Positions 7,850 to 15,268 of a DNA stretch of 21,338 nucleotides are shown here, piece after piece. The stretch comes from Alphaproteobacteria bacterium. GTDB lineage: Bacteria; Pseudomonadota; Alphaproteobacteria; UBA2136; UBA6156. Position numbers and translations under genes: made by a program. The stretch spans positions 1 through 21,338 of the forward strand of contig JADCGN010000025.1 of NCBI GenBank assembly GCA_020249005.1, written 5' to 3'. Each line of letters starts with the position of its first letter. Position 1 is the stretch's first letter. The notes under the pieces are model-generated. The model was not told the origin of the DNA, searched no databases, and was given only the letters and a program-made list of their open reading frames with translations.

Positions 7850-8489
7850 AGCGGCCTCCTTTTGGTGCCGGGCTGGTAGCCGTTGGTTGCGACAACGGAA
7901 CTGCAAACAGGCCAATCATCGCCGCCAAGGTGCGGGGCACCAGCAATACCATCGCCAGGTGCATCAGTACAAACGCCACAATCGAGGCCATCGCGAAAAA
8001 GTGTACCAGCCGGGCACCTTCATAGCCACCCATCAGCACGTTCAACCACGGGAACTGCACATGCTTCCACAGCACCAACCCCGACAGCACCACCACCACC
8101 AACGCCAGCACCACCCCCAGGTAAGCCACGCGCTGCAGGGCATTGTAATGGTTTAGATCCTGGTGATCCAAGCGAAATTGTGCCGCCAAGCGTAGCTCGC
8201 GCCATAACGTCTGGGGTGAAATCGGCAAGAAATCGCGGCGGAACCGCCCAGAAAGCAGATTGTAGACCAGATAAACCACACCATTGAGCCCCAACAGCCA
8301 CATCGCGGCAAAGTGCTACTGCAGCGCGCCGCCCAACCACCCGCCCACGGTCAGCCAATCGGGAAAGCGAAAATCAAACAACGGCGACGCATTGTAAATA
8401 CGCCAACCGCTCAACACCATCAGCGCCACCGCCAAGGCGTTCAGCCAATGGCAGGCGCGCACAACCACTGGGTGAGGAAGCGGCAACAT
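7836..8489 (-). pseudogene. Cytochrome b561-type membrane protein, interrupted by in-frame TAG
   Basis: Reading from the ATG at 8489 gives 57 residues (MLPLPHPVVVRACHWLNAL...), then TAG at 8318-8316. The same frame then continues for 159 residues to the stop at 7836. The whole would be a 217-residue, four-helix cytochrome b. TM1 carries His14, and the block around the stop reads GGALQ-stop-HFAAMWLL, where relatives carry Trp (ALQWHFAAMWLL), so a single TGG-to-TAG change explains it. The stop is next to His59, a likely haem ligand. Reinitiation at the ATG at 8303 would give 155 residues without the first helix and the two N-terminal histidines. The gene feeds the molybdoenzyme encoded immediately downstream. 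TAG ends several intact genes here, so general readthrough is unlikely. A base-calling error remains possible. Confidence 0.8.
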
Positions 8490-8581
8490 ACTGAAGCGTC
8501 TTCCTCTTTTTCACCCAAAGCAAGTAAAAAATGCCAACCGTAGGGGGCTGCGTCAGCACTTCGTTTGCGGTATAAGCGCCC

Positions 8582-9235
8582 ATGGCTTCCACTCCCCCCA
8601 CCATTCATTTGGTTCACGATGATCTGCCCCCCGGCCTCAGCTTCTCCAGCGGCATGGTGGCGCTCGATACCGAAACCACCGGGCTCTCGCTGGTCAACGA
8701 CAGGCTCTGCCTGGTGCAGGTGGGGGATGGCGAAGGCAACGTGTGGCTGGTGAAGTTTGATGTGGGCAACCCCGCCACCCCACCCACCTACGCCGCGCCG
8801 AACCTCCGCGCGGTGTTGGAACATCCGCGCCTGACCAAGCTGTTCCATTATGCCCGCTTCGATTTGGCGATGCTACAAAAACATTTGGGGTTGGCCGACC
8901 TTGGCCCGATGTTTTGCACCAAACTGGCCAGCAAATTGGTCCGCCCCACCGCCAGCAAGCACAACTTGCGCGCGCTGGTGGCCGAATACGCCGGGGTGGA
9001 GCTGGACAAGACCGAGCAGATGAGCAATTGGGCCGCGCCGACCCTCACCGCCAGCCAACAGGCCTACGCCGCCAGCGACGTGCTGTACCTGCACACCCTC
9101 ACCGCCAAATTGACGGAACAACTGGCCGAGCAGAACCTAACCTACGCCTACGACCAAGCACTGAAGTTTCTCGCCACCCGCGTGGCGCTGGATCTACGCG
9201 GCTTCCCCGAAACCGACCTCTTTGCGCACCATTAA
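8582..9235 (+). CDS. rnd: Short ribonuclease D-type 3'-5' exonuclease
   Basis: A 217-residue DEDDy exonuclease. Asp29 and Glu31 sit in ALDTETTGL, Asp94 in HYARFDLAML, and Tyr162 with Asp166 in AYAASDVLYLH, so all catalytic positions are present. It lacks the HRDC domains of long RNase D, matching the short form common in alphaproteobacteria, where it often precedes the lpt genes. It would trim 3' ends of structured RNAs such as tRNA precursors. The start is the ATG at 8582. No Shine-Dalgarno is visible, and a TATAAG box lies only six bases upstream, so a leaderless transcript is possible. It is divergent from the broken cytochrome gene (92-base gap) and ends three bases before the AT-rich ORF. 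Confidence 0.88.
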   Translation: MASTPPTIHLVHDDLPPGLSFSSGMVALDTETTGLSLVNDRLCLVQVGDGEGNVWLVKFDVGNPATPPTYAAPNLRAVLEHPRLTKLFHYARFDLAMLQKHLGLADLGPMFCTKLASKLVRPTASKHNLRALVAEYAGVELDKTEQMSNWAAPTLTASQQAYAASDVLYLHTLTAKLTEQLAEQNLTYAYDQALKFLATRVALDLRGFPETDLFAHH

Positions 9236-9238
9236 GCA

Positions 9239-9655
9239 ATGCACGCGATACTGCCATATTCCTATCTTTTCATCCTCGGTGGTTTGGTAACGCTTACATG
9301 TTTAGAACTGAGCCCCGAGCGTCTCGTTGTTAGTTTTAGCACGCTGATCTTGTTTATTTTCTTCTGGTTTTTTGAGCGTAAAAAATTACATATCTACAAT
9401 CCTTATAACAAACCACTGGAACAATTTGAGCAAAGCCTTGCTACACTTGGAGATTATGATCGAGAATATACCGAATGGTTGGGGAGTCGCCACGGACAGA
9501 GTATTTTACTTGGCTATGCAAAATTTTCCGCATTTGTGGCATTGATTATAGATATTTACGCACAGATTTTTCATAACTATAAAATCATCTCTATTTATAC
9601 AATTGAAAAAATTATTCTTCCTATGCTCGGTATCAACTTGGGATTAGGCTATTAA
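9239..9655 (+). CDS. AT-rich small membrane protein of unknown function
   Basis: A 138-residue ORF I do not recognise. Hydrophobic segments lie at about 4-20, 29-45, 88-105 and 118-136. Between them is a charged, soluble stretch (about 46-85; KKLHIYNPYNKPLEQFEQ and DREYTEWLGSRHG). The base composition is visibly AT-rich with A/T-ending codons (Lys AAA, Ile ATT/ATA, Tyr TAT), unlike the GC-rich genes on both sides, which suggests recent acquisition. It starts three bases after rnd and ends 12 bases before kdsD, so it must be co-transcribed if expressed. Even AT-rich codon use and the lack of internal stops favour a real gene over junk. No function is proposed. Confidence 0.65.
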   Translation: MHAILPYSYLFILGGLVTLTCLELSPERLVVSFSTLILFIFFWFFERKKLHIYNPYNKPLEQFEQSLATLGDYDREYTEWLGSRHGQSILLGYAKFSAFVALIIDIYAQIFHNYKIISIYTIEKIILPMLGINLGLGY

Positions 9656-9667
9656 GAGAAGCGCAAT

Positions 9668-10624
9668 ATGTTCCATACGCAACCAACCCTCGATACCCTC
9701 CAGGCCGCCGCCAGCGCCCTACAAACCCTGGCCACGGCGTTGGCCGATGATCCCGCACTCCCCACCACGCTGCAGCTGCTGCAAGCTTGCCGCGGCCGCG
9801 TGGTGGTGACTGGTGTGGGCAAGAGCGGCCACATCGGTGGTAAAATCGCCGCCACGCTGGCCAGCACCGGCACCCCCAGCCTGTTTGTGCACCCCACCGA
9901 AGCGCTCCATGGCGACTTGGGGATGATCACGAAAGACGACGTAATCATCGCGCTCTCCCACAGCGGCGAAAGCAAGGAACTGGCGGCGGTGCTGCAATAT
10001 GCCGCGCGCTTCGGCATCCCGCTGATTGCGCTCACCGGCAAGCCCGACAGCACCCTGGGCCGGGCCGCCACGGTGGTGCTGAACACCCGCGTCACGCGGG
10101 AAGCCTGCCCGCTCAATTTGGCCCCCACCACCAGCACCACGGTCAGCCTGGCGTTGGCCGATGGCCTGGCGGTGGCGCTGATGCACGCCCGCGGTTTCGG
10201 CAAAGAGGATTTCGCCACCTTCCACCCCGGCGGCAAACTGGGCGCCCAGCTGTTGCGGGTGCATGAGGTGATGCTGACCGCACCCCTGCCGCTCTGCCCG
10301 GCGACCATCCCGATGAGCGAAGCCTTGGTGGTGCTGACCCAGCATAACCTCGGCTGCGTGGGCGCCACCGCGCCCGATGGCAGCCTGGTGGGGATTTTCA
10401 CTGACGGCGACTTAAAACGCCGCCTGACGCCCGACTTGCTGCAGAAGACTTTGGCCCAGGTGATGACCCCCACCCCCAAAACGATCGTCGCCACGCCGCT
10501 AGCCGTGCAAGCCGCCGCCCAAATGGCCCAACAACGGGTGACCAGCCTGTGGGTGGTGGATGACAACCACCAACCGCTGGGATTGCTGCGGCTGCAAGAT
10601 TTGCTGGCGCGCGGCGTGGTCTAG
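9668..10624 (+). CDS. kdsD: Arabinose-5-phosphate isomerase (KpsF/GutQ/KdsD family)
   Basis: A 318-residue protein of normal family length. The SIS domain (about 35-180) has VVVTGVGKSGHIGGKIAATLASTGTP-type sequence at 45-70, EALHGDLGM (79-86), LSHSGESKE (97-104) and the ACPLNLAPTTSTT block at about 146-158. The family signature FHPGGKLG follows at 185-192. Two CBS domains fill about 205-318. The enzyme converts ribulose-5-phosphate to arabinose-5-phosphate, the first committed step toward Kdo of lipopolysaccharide. The position just before lptCAB fits that role. AGAAG upstream of the ATG may be the ribosome binding site. It ends in TAG, 16 bases before lptC. Confidence 0.95.
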   Translation: MFHTQPTLDTLQAAASALQTLATALADDPALPTTLQLLQACRGRVVVTGVGKSGHIGGKIAATLASTGTPSLFVHPTEALHGDLGMITKDDVIIALSHSGESKELAAVLQYAARFGIPLIALTGKPDSTLGRAATVVLNTRVTREACPLNLAPTTSTTVSLALADGLAVALMHARGFGKEDFATFHPGGKLGAQLLRVHEVMLTAPLPLCPATIPMSEALVVLTQHNLGCVGATAPDGSLVGIFTDGDLKRRLTPDLLQKTLAQVMTPTPKTIVATPLAVQAAAQMAQQRVTSLWVVDDNHQPLGLLRLQDLLARGVV

Positions 10625-10640
10625 GCGCAGACTGACGCCC

Positions 10641-11153
10641 ATGGCCCTGCGGCGTTCCACCAAGCTCATCCTGCTCGGCGGAGCGGCGGTGGCGTTGCTC
10701 ATCACGCTGGGCCTCAGCGTTCAGGAAAGCCGCACGATTGTGGTCAGCGCCAAACCCACCACGGTGCCCAGCGCCACCAGCGCCACGGTGGTAGGCCAAT
10801 TAGCCAACCCGCGCTACACCGGGCAAAACGCCCAAGGGCTGTGGCAAGTGACAGCCGCCAACGCCACCCAGCAGGCCACCGGCAGCCACAGCGGGGCGCA
10901 CACCGGCGGCATCAGCCTGACCGACGTGGCCGCCCGCTGGGAGCCGGAACAGGCCCCGCCCTTGGCCTTGCAAGCCCCCTTGGCCAGCTTTACCCCCAGC
11001 GATAGCCGGCTGATTCTGCCGCAAGGCGTGGCCGCCACCGGTTCAACCGGCCCGTATCACATTCTGCTCACCGCCGCCGCCGCTCAGGCCAGCTTGCCAG
11101 AGAGTCAGCTCCGCCTCAGCGGGGGGGTTTCCGTCACGCTCACGCCACGTTAG
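10641..11153 (+). CDS. lptC: LptC-like LPS export bitopic protein
   Basis: A 170-residue protein from the ATG at 10641. A short basic N-terminus (RRSTK) is followed by one transmembrane segment (about 8-25) and a periplasmic part rich in Ala, Thr, Ser and Gln. This is the topology of LptC, which links the LptBFG transporter to LptA at the inner membrane. Sequence motifs are weak, as is usual for LptC, and the call rests mainly on topology and on its place between kdsD and lptA. An in-frame ATG at 10560 lies inside kdsD and is rejected. No obvious Shine-Dalgarno is present, so translation may depend on coupling to kdsD. Confidence 0.75.
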   Translation: MALRRSTKLILLGGAAVALLITLGLSVQESRTIVVSAKPTTVPSATSATVVGQLANPRYTGQNAQGLWQVTAANATQQATGSHSGAHTGGISLTDVAARWEPEQAPPLALQAPLASFTPSDSRLILPQGVAATGSTGPYHILLTAAAAQASLPESQLRLSGGVSVTLTPR

Positions 11154-11167
11154 AATCAAGGTCAATC

Positions 11168-11635
11168 ATGCTGCGTCTCTCGCTTGCCACCCTGCTGTTG
11201 TTGTTTGGCACACTGTCGTTGGCCGGCTGGGCGCAGGGCGTGGCGCCCATCCGCATTACCGCCGCCGCCTTGAATGTTGATCACGCCAAGGGCCAGGCCA
11301 GCTTTGAAGGCAACGTCAAGGTGGTGCGGGCCGACCTCACCCTCACCGCCGACCGGCTGGAAGCCCGCTACGGCGAGGCGGGCTTGGGCGAACTGACCGC
11401 CCGCACCAACGTGGTCATTACCCGTACCGGCGGGCCGGTGCCGGAGACCGCTACCGGCGCGGTGGCGGTCTTCAACCCCGCCGCCAACACCCTCACTCTC
11501 ACCGGCCCGCAGGTCACGCTCACGCGCGGCCCTAGCCGCCTGCAAGGCGATAAGCTGGTTTATAATCTCACCACCCAACAGGCCCGCGTTACCCAACAGG
11601 GCGGCCCGGTGCAGGCCACCTTCACCCCGCAATAA
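11168..11635 (+). CDS. lptA: LptA/OstA-like periplasmic LPS transport protein
   Basis: A 155-residue protein with a signal peptide (about 1-23, hydrophobic LSLATLLLLFGTLSLAG). An OstA-type beta-jellyroll domain follows: repeated short strands such as ITAAALNVDHAKGQASFEGNVKV-type sequence near 29-51, LTLTADRLEARY (57-68) and GDKLVYNLTTQQARV (about 127-141). LptA forms the periplasmic bridge that carries LPS from LptC to LptD. AAGG lies ten bases upstream of the ATG. The gene is 14 bases after lptC and 13 before lptB, so the three are one operon. Confidence 0.88.
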   Translation: MLRLSLATLLLLFGTLSLAGWAQGVAPIRITAAALNVDHAKGQASFEGNVKVVRADLTLTADRLEARYGEAGLGELTARTNVVITRTGGPVPETATGAVAVFNPAANTLTLTGPQVTLTRGPSRLQGDKLVYNLTTQQARVTQQGGPVQATFTPQ

Positions 11636-11648
11636 GGGCCACCCCCGC

Positions 11649-12371
11649 ATGAGCCTGATCGCCACCAACCTGCAGCGCGCCGTGGGCACCCGGCAAATTC
11701 TGCGCGACGTATCTTTACAGGTGAACAAAGGTGAAGTGGTGGCCCTGCTCGGCCCCAACGGCGCGGGCAAGACCAGTGCCTTCCAAGCCATTATTGGGCT
11801 AACCAAGCTTGACCGCGGCAGCATCACGCTCAACGGCGAAGCCCTGACCGGCCTGCCGATGTTCCGCCGCGCCCGCAAGGGCCTGGGGTACCTGCCGCAA
11901 GAGGCCAGCATCTTCCGCGGCCTGACCGTGCAGCAAAACCTCGATGCGGTGCTGGAAATGGTCTGCCCCACCCATGCGGCGCTGGAAACCCGCCGTGCCG
12001 AATTGCTGGCCGAGTTTGGCCTGGAGCGCGTGCGGCACAGTCCCGCCCCCGCGCTTTCGGGCGGCGAACGGCGGCGCGTGGAGATTGCCCGGGCGCTGGC
12101 CACCAACCCCAGCTTTTTGTTGCTTGATGAACCCTTTGCAGGGGTGGACCCGTTGGCGATTGCCGACGTGAAGGCACTGATCGCCCACCTGAAAGAGCGT
12201 GGCATGGGCGTGCTGATCACCGACCACAACGTGCGCGAAACGCTGACCATTGTGGACAACGCCTACATTATGGCCGAAGGCCGGGTGATTGCCAGCGGCA
12301 GCCCCAAACAGATCGCCGCCAACCCCGACGTGAAGCGGGTCTATTTGGGCGAGGATTTTAAGCTGAATTAA
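11649..12371 (+). CDS. lptB: LPS export ABC transporter ATPase LptB
   Basis: A 240-residue ABC ATPase of LptB length. Walker A GPNGAGKT is at 35-42, the Q-loop in GYLPQEASIFRGLTV at 80-94, signature LSGGE at 136-140, Walker B FLLLDE at 156-161 and the switch His193 in TDHNVRET. The GYLPQEASIFRxLTVxxN block and LDEPFAGVDP separate LptB from other ABC proteins. It powers extraction of LPS from the inner membrane with LptF and LptG, which are not in the window. AAGGG precedes the ATG. In many alphaproteobacteria rpoN and hpf follow lptB; here a convergent methyltransferase gene lies ten bases downstream. Confidence 0.96.
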   Translation: MSLIATNLQRAVGTRQILRDVSLQVNKGEVVALLGPNGAGKTSAFQAIIGLTKLDRGSITLNGEALTGLPMFRRARKGLGYLPQEASIFRGLTVQQNLDAVLEMVCPTHAALETRRAELLAEFGLERVRHSPAPALSGGERRRVEIARALATNPSFLLLDEPFAGVDPLAIADVKALIAHLKERGMGVLITDHNVRETLTIVDNAYIMAEGRVIASGSPKQIAANPDVKRVYLGEDFKLN

Positions 12372-12381
12372 GTCAGCTCAC

Positions 12382-13233
12382 TCAAGCGTCCGGTTTTTCC
12401 GCCTCAATCATCAGATATAGCCCCAAGAAGGGGGTGAAGGTTTTGAAGAACCAGCGGGGCCAAATGCGTTGCGCCAGCCCGAGCACGTGGCCTGTCAGCC
12501 CCGCCCGATGCCGCTGGCCGACCACGCCCTGCAGCAGGTCGCCATGGTTAAGCTGCACCCACACCCGGGTGGGCACCAGCCCCGCTCGGCGGCACAACGC
12601 GCGGCCTTCGGCCACCGTGTAGGCCTTGGTGCCCGGGCTTTCCAAATACTGGCTGTAGATAGCGGCGAGGCTGGTGAACGGCCGCCCGCGCAACAGCGCA
12701 AAACGCACCCACAGCATCAGGCCGGTGAGGCTGTAGGTGTGGTACACCATGATCCGCGCCCAACCGCCCGGCCGCAGTACCCGCGCCACTTCCCGGAAGG
12801 CGGCGGGGGTATCGGGGGAATGGTGCAGCACGCCCCAGCTATACACGCCGTCAAAACTGTGGGCGGCAAACGGCAGCGCCTCGGCATCGGCCACCTGCAG
12901 CTGGCTGGTCAGCTTGGCATGGGCCAAGCGGGCTTGGGTGATGGCAATGGCGCGCGGTGTCAAGTCCACCCCCGTCAAACGCTTGGGCCCGGCCTGGGCC
13001 CACCGCAGATGGTCGGCCCCCATCCCCACGCCAATTTCCAAAATCTCACGCCCCCGGGCGCGGGCGAAGTTGGCAAAGGGCGGCAGATAAGGCTCCAGTT
13101 CATAACGCACCTGGGCTTGGGCGGCAAGCTGCGTGGCCTCATCCGGCCCCAGCGCATAGGCCTCTTCACCACAGCTGGCCCGTTGCCAGAAATCCTTCAC
13201 GGCGGCTTTTGGTTGTATGGTCATCTCACGCAT
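12382..13233 (-). CDS. Class I SAM-dependent methyltransferase
   Basis: A 283-residue protein with a Rossmann methyltransferase domain. Motif I is ILEIGVGMGAD (64-74), the acidic ribose-binding residue is Asp90 in GVDLT, motif III is ADAEALPF (115-122), and WGVLHHSPD lies at 133-141, followed by the VLRPGGW block near 152-158. This is the Methyltransf_11 type. The C-terminal about 100 residues are hydrophobic and Arg-rich (LMLWVRFALLRGRPF near 173-187; WPRWFFKTFTPF near the end), which hints at a membrane-associated or lipid substrate. The substrate cannot be told from sequence. It starts six bases after the uppP stop (GGGGG lies upstream of the ATG), so it is likely co-transcribed with uppP. 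Met4 at 13224 is a possible alternative start. Confidence 0.85.
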   Translation of the reverse strand: MREMTIQPKAAVKDFWQRASCGEEAYALGPDEATQLAAQAQVRYELEPYLPPFANFARARGREILEIGVGMGADHLRWAQAGPKRLTGVDLTPRAIAITQARLAHAKLTSQLQVADAEALPFAAHSFDGVYSWGVLHHSPDTPAAFREVARVLRPGGWARIMVYHTYSLTGLMLWVRFALLRGRPFTSLAAIYSQYLESPGTKAYTVAEGRALCRRAGLVPTRVWVQLNHGDLLQGVVGQRHRAGLTGHVLGLAQRIWPRWFFKTFTPFLGLYLMIEAEKPDA

Positions 13234-13239
13234 CGCTGT

Positions 13240-14064
13240 TTACCCCCATAACGCCAAGGCGAGCAGGCCCAGGCCCCCCACCGTAATCCGGTACCAGGCA
13301 AAGGGAGTAAAGGTGCGCCGCGCCACAAACCCCACCAACCACCGCACCACCAGCAAGGCCACCAAAAAGGCGGTGACCAGCCCCACCCCAATCAATGCCA
13401 AGTCCTCGGCCCGCAGCAGCGCTCGCTGTTCCCACAGGCTTAAGGCCACCGCCCCCACCATGGTGGGGATCGCTAGGAAAAACGAAAACTCGGTGGCCAC
13501 CTTGCGGTTGACCCCCAACCACATCGCGCCCATGATGGTAGCACCGCTGCGGCTGACCCCGGGCACCATCGCCAAGCACTGCAACGCGCCGATTTTCAGC
13601 GCCAAGCGCCAATCCAGGGCATCGATATCGTACACGCTCGCCGGCGCACGGCGCACGTTTTCCAGGTACAGAATCACCAAGCCCCCCACCACCAGCATGG
13701 CGCATACCACGATAGGGTTAAACAGGTAAGTGGTGATGGTATCATGCAGCAAGATCCCCACCACCGCGGCAGGCAGAAACCCCGCCAATACGGCCAGCGT
13801 AAAATTCCGCGCCTGGCGCCCGGCGGTGTTTTGCCCCGGTAAATCCAGCACCACGCCCCACAGTTTTTGAAAGTACAGCACGCAAATCGCCAAAATGGCG
13901 CCGAGCTGAATCGCGATTTCAAACACCTTGCCGGGTGGGCCTTCAAAGCCCAAAAAATGCCCGGCCAACAACAGGTGGCCGGTGGAGGAGACGGGCAAGA
14001 ACTCGGTGGCGGCTTCCAGCGTGCCGAGCGCTACGGCGTGAATGAGTTGGTCGGGAGTGAGCAT
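13240..14064 (-). CDS. uppP: Undecaprenyl-diphosphatase UppP/BacA
   Basis: A 274-residue polytopic membrane protein. Both family signatures are present: EAATEFLPVSSTGHL at 17-31 (Glu17, Glu21, Ser27, His30) and PGVSRSG at 168-174. Seven or eight hydrophobic helices fill the rest. The enzyme removes a phosphate from undecaprenyl pyrophosphate, recycling the lipid carrier used in peptidoglycan and O-antigen synthesis, and overproduction is known to give bacitracin resistance. It follows trxA after a gap filled by a long palindrome and is followed closely by the methyltransferase gene. Confidence 0.95.
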   Translation of the reverse strand: MLTPDQLIHAVALGTLEAATEFLPVSSTGHLLLAGHFLGFEGPPGKVFEIAIQLGAILAICVLYFQKLWGVVLDLPGQNTAGRQARNFTLAVLAGFLPAAVVGILLHDTITTYLFNPIVVCAMLVVGGLVILYLENVRRAPASVYDIDALDWRLALKIGALQCLAMVPGVSRSGATIMGAMWLGVNRKVATEFSFFLAIPTMVGAVALSLWEQRALLRAEDLALIGVGLVTAFLVALLVVRWLVGFVARRTFTPFAWYRITVGGLGLLALALWG

Positions 14065-14111
14065 GAAGAACAGAGCCTTTTTCTAAACGCAGCCTAGCGA
14101 TAGCCAGCGGT

Positions 14112-14223
14112 GTTCAGGCGGTGCTGATTTTTGTGATTTTCGCAACACGAGAACCGCAAGCATACAGCGAAGCATGTGCGGACCAGAGCGCAAGAAAAGC
14201 GCAAAAAGCGACCCGTCCTGAGC
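14112..14223. repeat. Long imperfect palindrome between trxA and uppP
   Basis: The 163-base gap holds one symmetric palindrome centred at about 14167.5. Outer arms are TCAGG (14114-14118) and CCTGA (14217-14221). Middle arms are TTTTTGTGATTTTC (14128-14141) and GAAAAGCGCAAAAA (14194-14207), 12 of 14 pairing. The core is CCGCA (14154-14158) and TGCGG (14177-14181). On the minus strand the core folds further (CATGC with GTATG, loop TTCGCT). Unpaired 12-base stretches flank the core on both sides. It could be a dispersed palindromic repeat, a structured leader of uppP, or a processing or termination element after trxA. Confidence 0.6.
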
Positions 14224-14227
14224 GCCG

Positions 14228-14548
14228 CTAAACTTGCGCCTTCAGCCACTCTTCCAGCTTGGCTTGCTCCTGCATCCCCACCAGGGTGGAAACCGGCTGG
14301 CCATTCTTGAAGGCAATTAAAGTCGGGATGCCGCGGATCCCGTACTGGACGGGCGTTTCCAGGTTTTCATCCACGTTCATCTTCACCACGCTGACGCCGC
14401 TCACGTTTTGCACGGCGTTTTCCAGCACCGGGCCCAGCGCCTTGCACGGGCCGCACCATTCGGCCCAAAAATCCACCACCACGGGCTTGTCGCTGTTCAA
14501 CACGTTGGCTTCAAAGTCGGCATCCGTCACCGTTTTCAGGGTTCCCAT
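14228..14548 (-). CDS. trxA: Thioredoxin
   Basis: A 106-residue classical thioredoxin. The active site is WCGPC (31-35; Cys32, Cys35), preceded by VVVDFWAE, with the cis-proline in GIPTL (Pro75) and the conserved G near the C-terminus. It reduces cytoplasmic disulfides using thioredoxin reductase. The start at 14548 is supported by GGAAGGA about eight bases upstream and by family length; the frame stays open far upstream but that extension has no thioredoxin sequence. It lies 37 bases after the addA remnant, keeping the addA-trxA order common in alphaproteobacteria. Confidence 0.96.
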   Translation of the reverse strand: MGTLKTVTDADFEANVLNSDKPVVVDFWAEWCGPCKALGPVLENAVQNVSGVSVVKMNVDENLETPVQYGIRGIPTLIAFKNGQPVSTLVGMQEQAKLEEWLKAQV

Positions 14549-14585
14549 GGTCTCAGTCCTTCCGGTTATTTCAAACTTCGTGAAG

Positions 14586-15224
14586 TTACCCCGAAACGGC
14601 AACCTCGGCAAGAGTGGGATTGGGCATCGCATCAACCCACACCAACCCCAAGCGCAACGTTTGCTCTCCCGCTTGGTCCGCCGCCAAGGCTGCAGCATAG
14701 CCTTGCAGCTGGGCCACATAGGCGGGCGGCACGGAGGCTTGCGGCACGCCGGTTTTAAAATCAATGATCCACAAGGCACCATCATGCGGCACCAGGCGGT
14801 CGATGCGCCCCACGCCGCCGCCTGGCAGCACCACCGCCACCTCGGCCAGGCTGCCGGGGCCGAACAGCCACGGCAGGGTTGCCCGCACCCGGGCGGCCAC
14901 GGCCGCTGCTTCTGCCTGGGCAGCCAGCGGTGCCGCCACTGTGAGCCCCTGCAAGGCCGCATGAATCCATTCCCCGCGCTGCTGTTCGGGCGATTGTGCC
15001 GGATTCGGGACGGGCGGAGTGGCAAGACCGCTGAAATCCGGCAACGGAGGAACTGGATCGGCTCTGGAGATTTCCTGAGGCGCGGTGGGAAAGGTCTCGC
15101 CCAACACCAGCACACCGTTGGCTTCCTCTCGCCATGGTAAGGCCTCACGCGTGGCGGCCACCGCGGCGTGCCAGTGCTTAGGCCACTCCGGGGCCGAAGA
15201 TGGGGGCGGTGCCTCTTTACGCAT
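14586..15224 (-). pseudogene. addA: AddA C-terminal nuclease domain only (truncated addA)
   Basis: A 212-residue ORF matching only the end of AddA, a helicase-nuclease normally above 1,100 residues. Visible are RGEWIHAALQGL (83-94, His88), WLFGPGSLAEVAV (about 119-131), GRIDRL (139-144, Asp142), IIDFKTG (153-159, Asp155 and Lys157) and AQLQGYAAAL (171-180). These are the PD-(D/E)XK nuclease motifs, and all key residues are kept. All helicase motifs are missing: upstream DNA is flhB on the opposite strand. The trxA gene downstream fits the ancestral addA-trxA order, so the 5' part was probably lost by rearrangement near 15225-15268. It could be a relic or a surviving stand-alone nuclease. The start at 15224 is simply the first ATG in the conserved frame. 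Confidence 0.75.
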
Positions 15225-15268
15225 CGCGGTACTCTGGCAAAAGCCGCGCCGCCATGCAACAGTGGCTC

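Noticed and set aside
8316..8318. Programmed recoding of TAG (for example as pyrrolysine) in the cytochrome gene
   Set aside because: TAG is the ordinary stop of flhA, cheR, kdsD, lptC, flhB and trxA here, and the family residue at this position is Trp, so point mutation or sequencing error is simpler.
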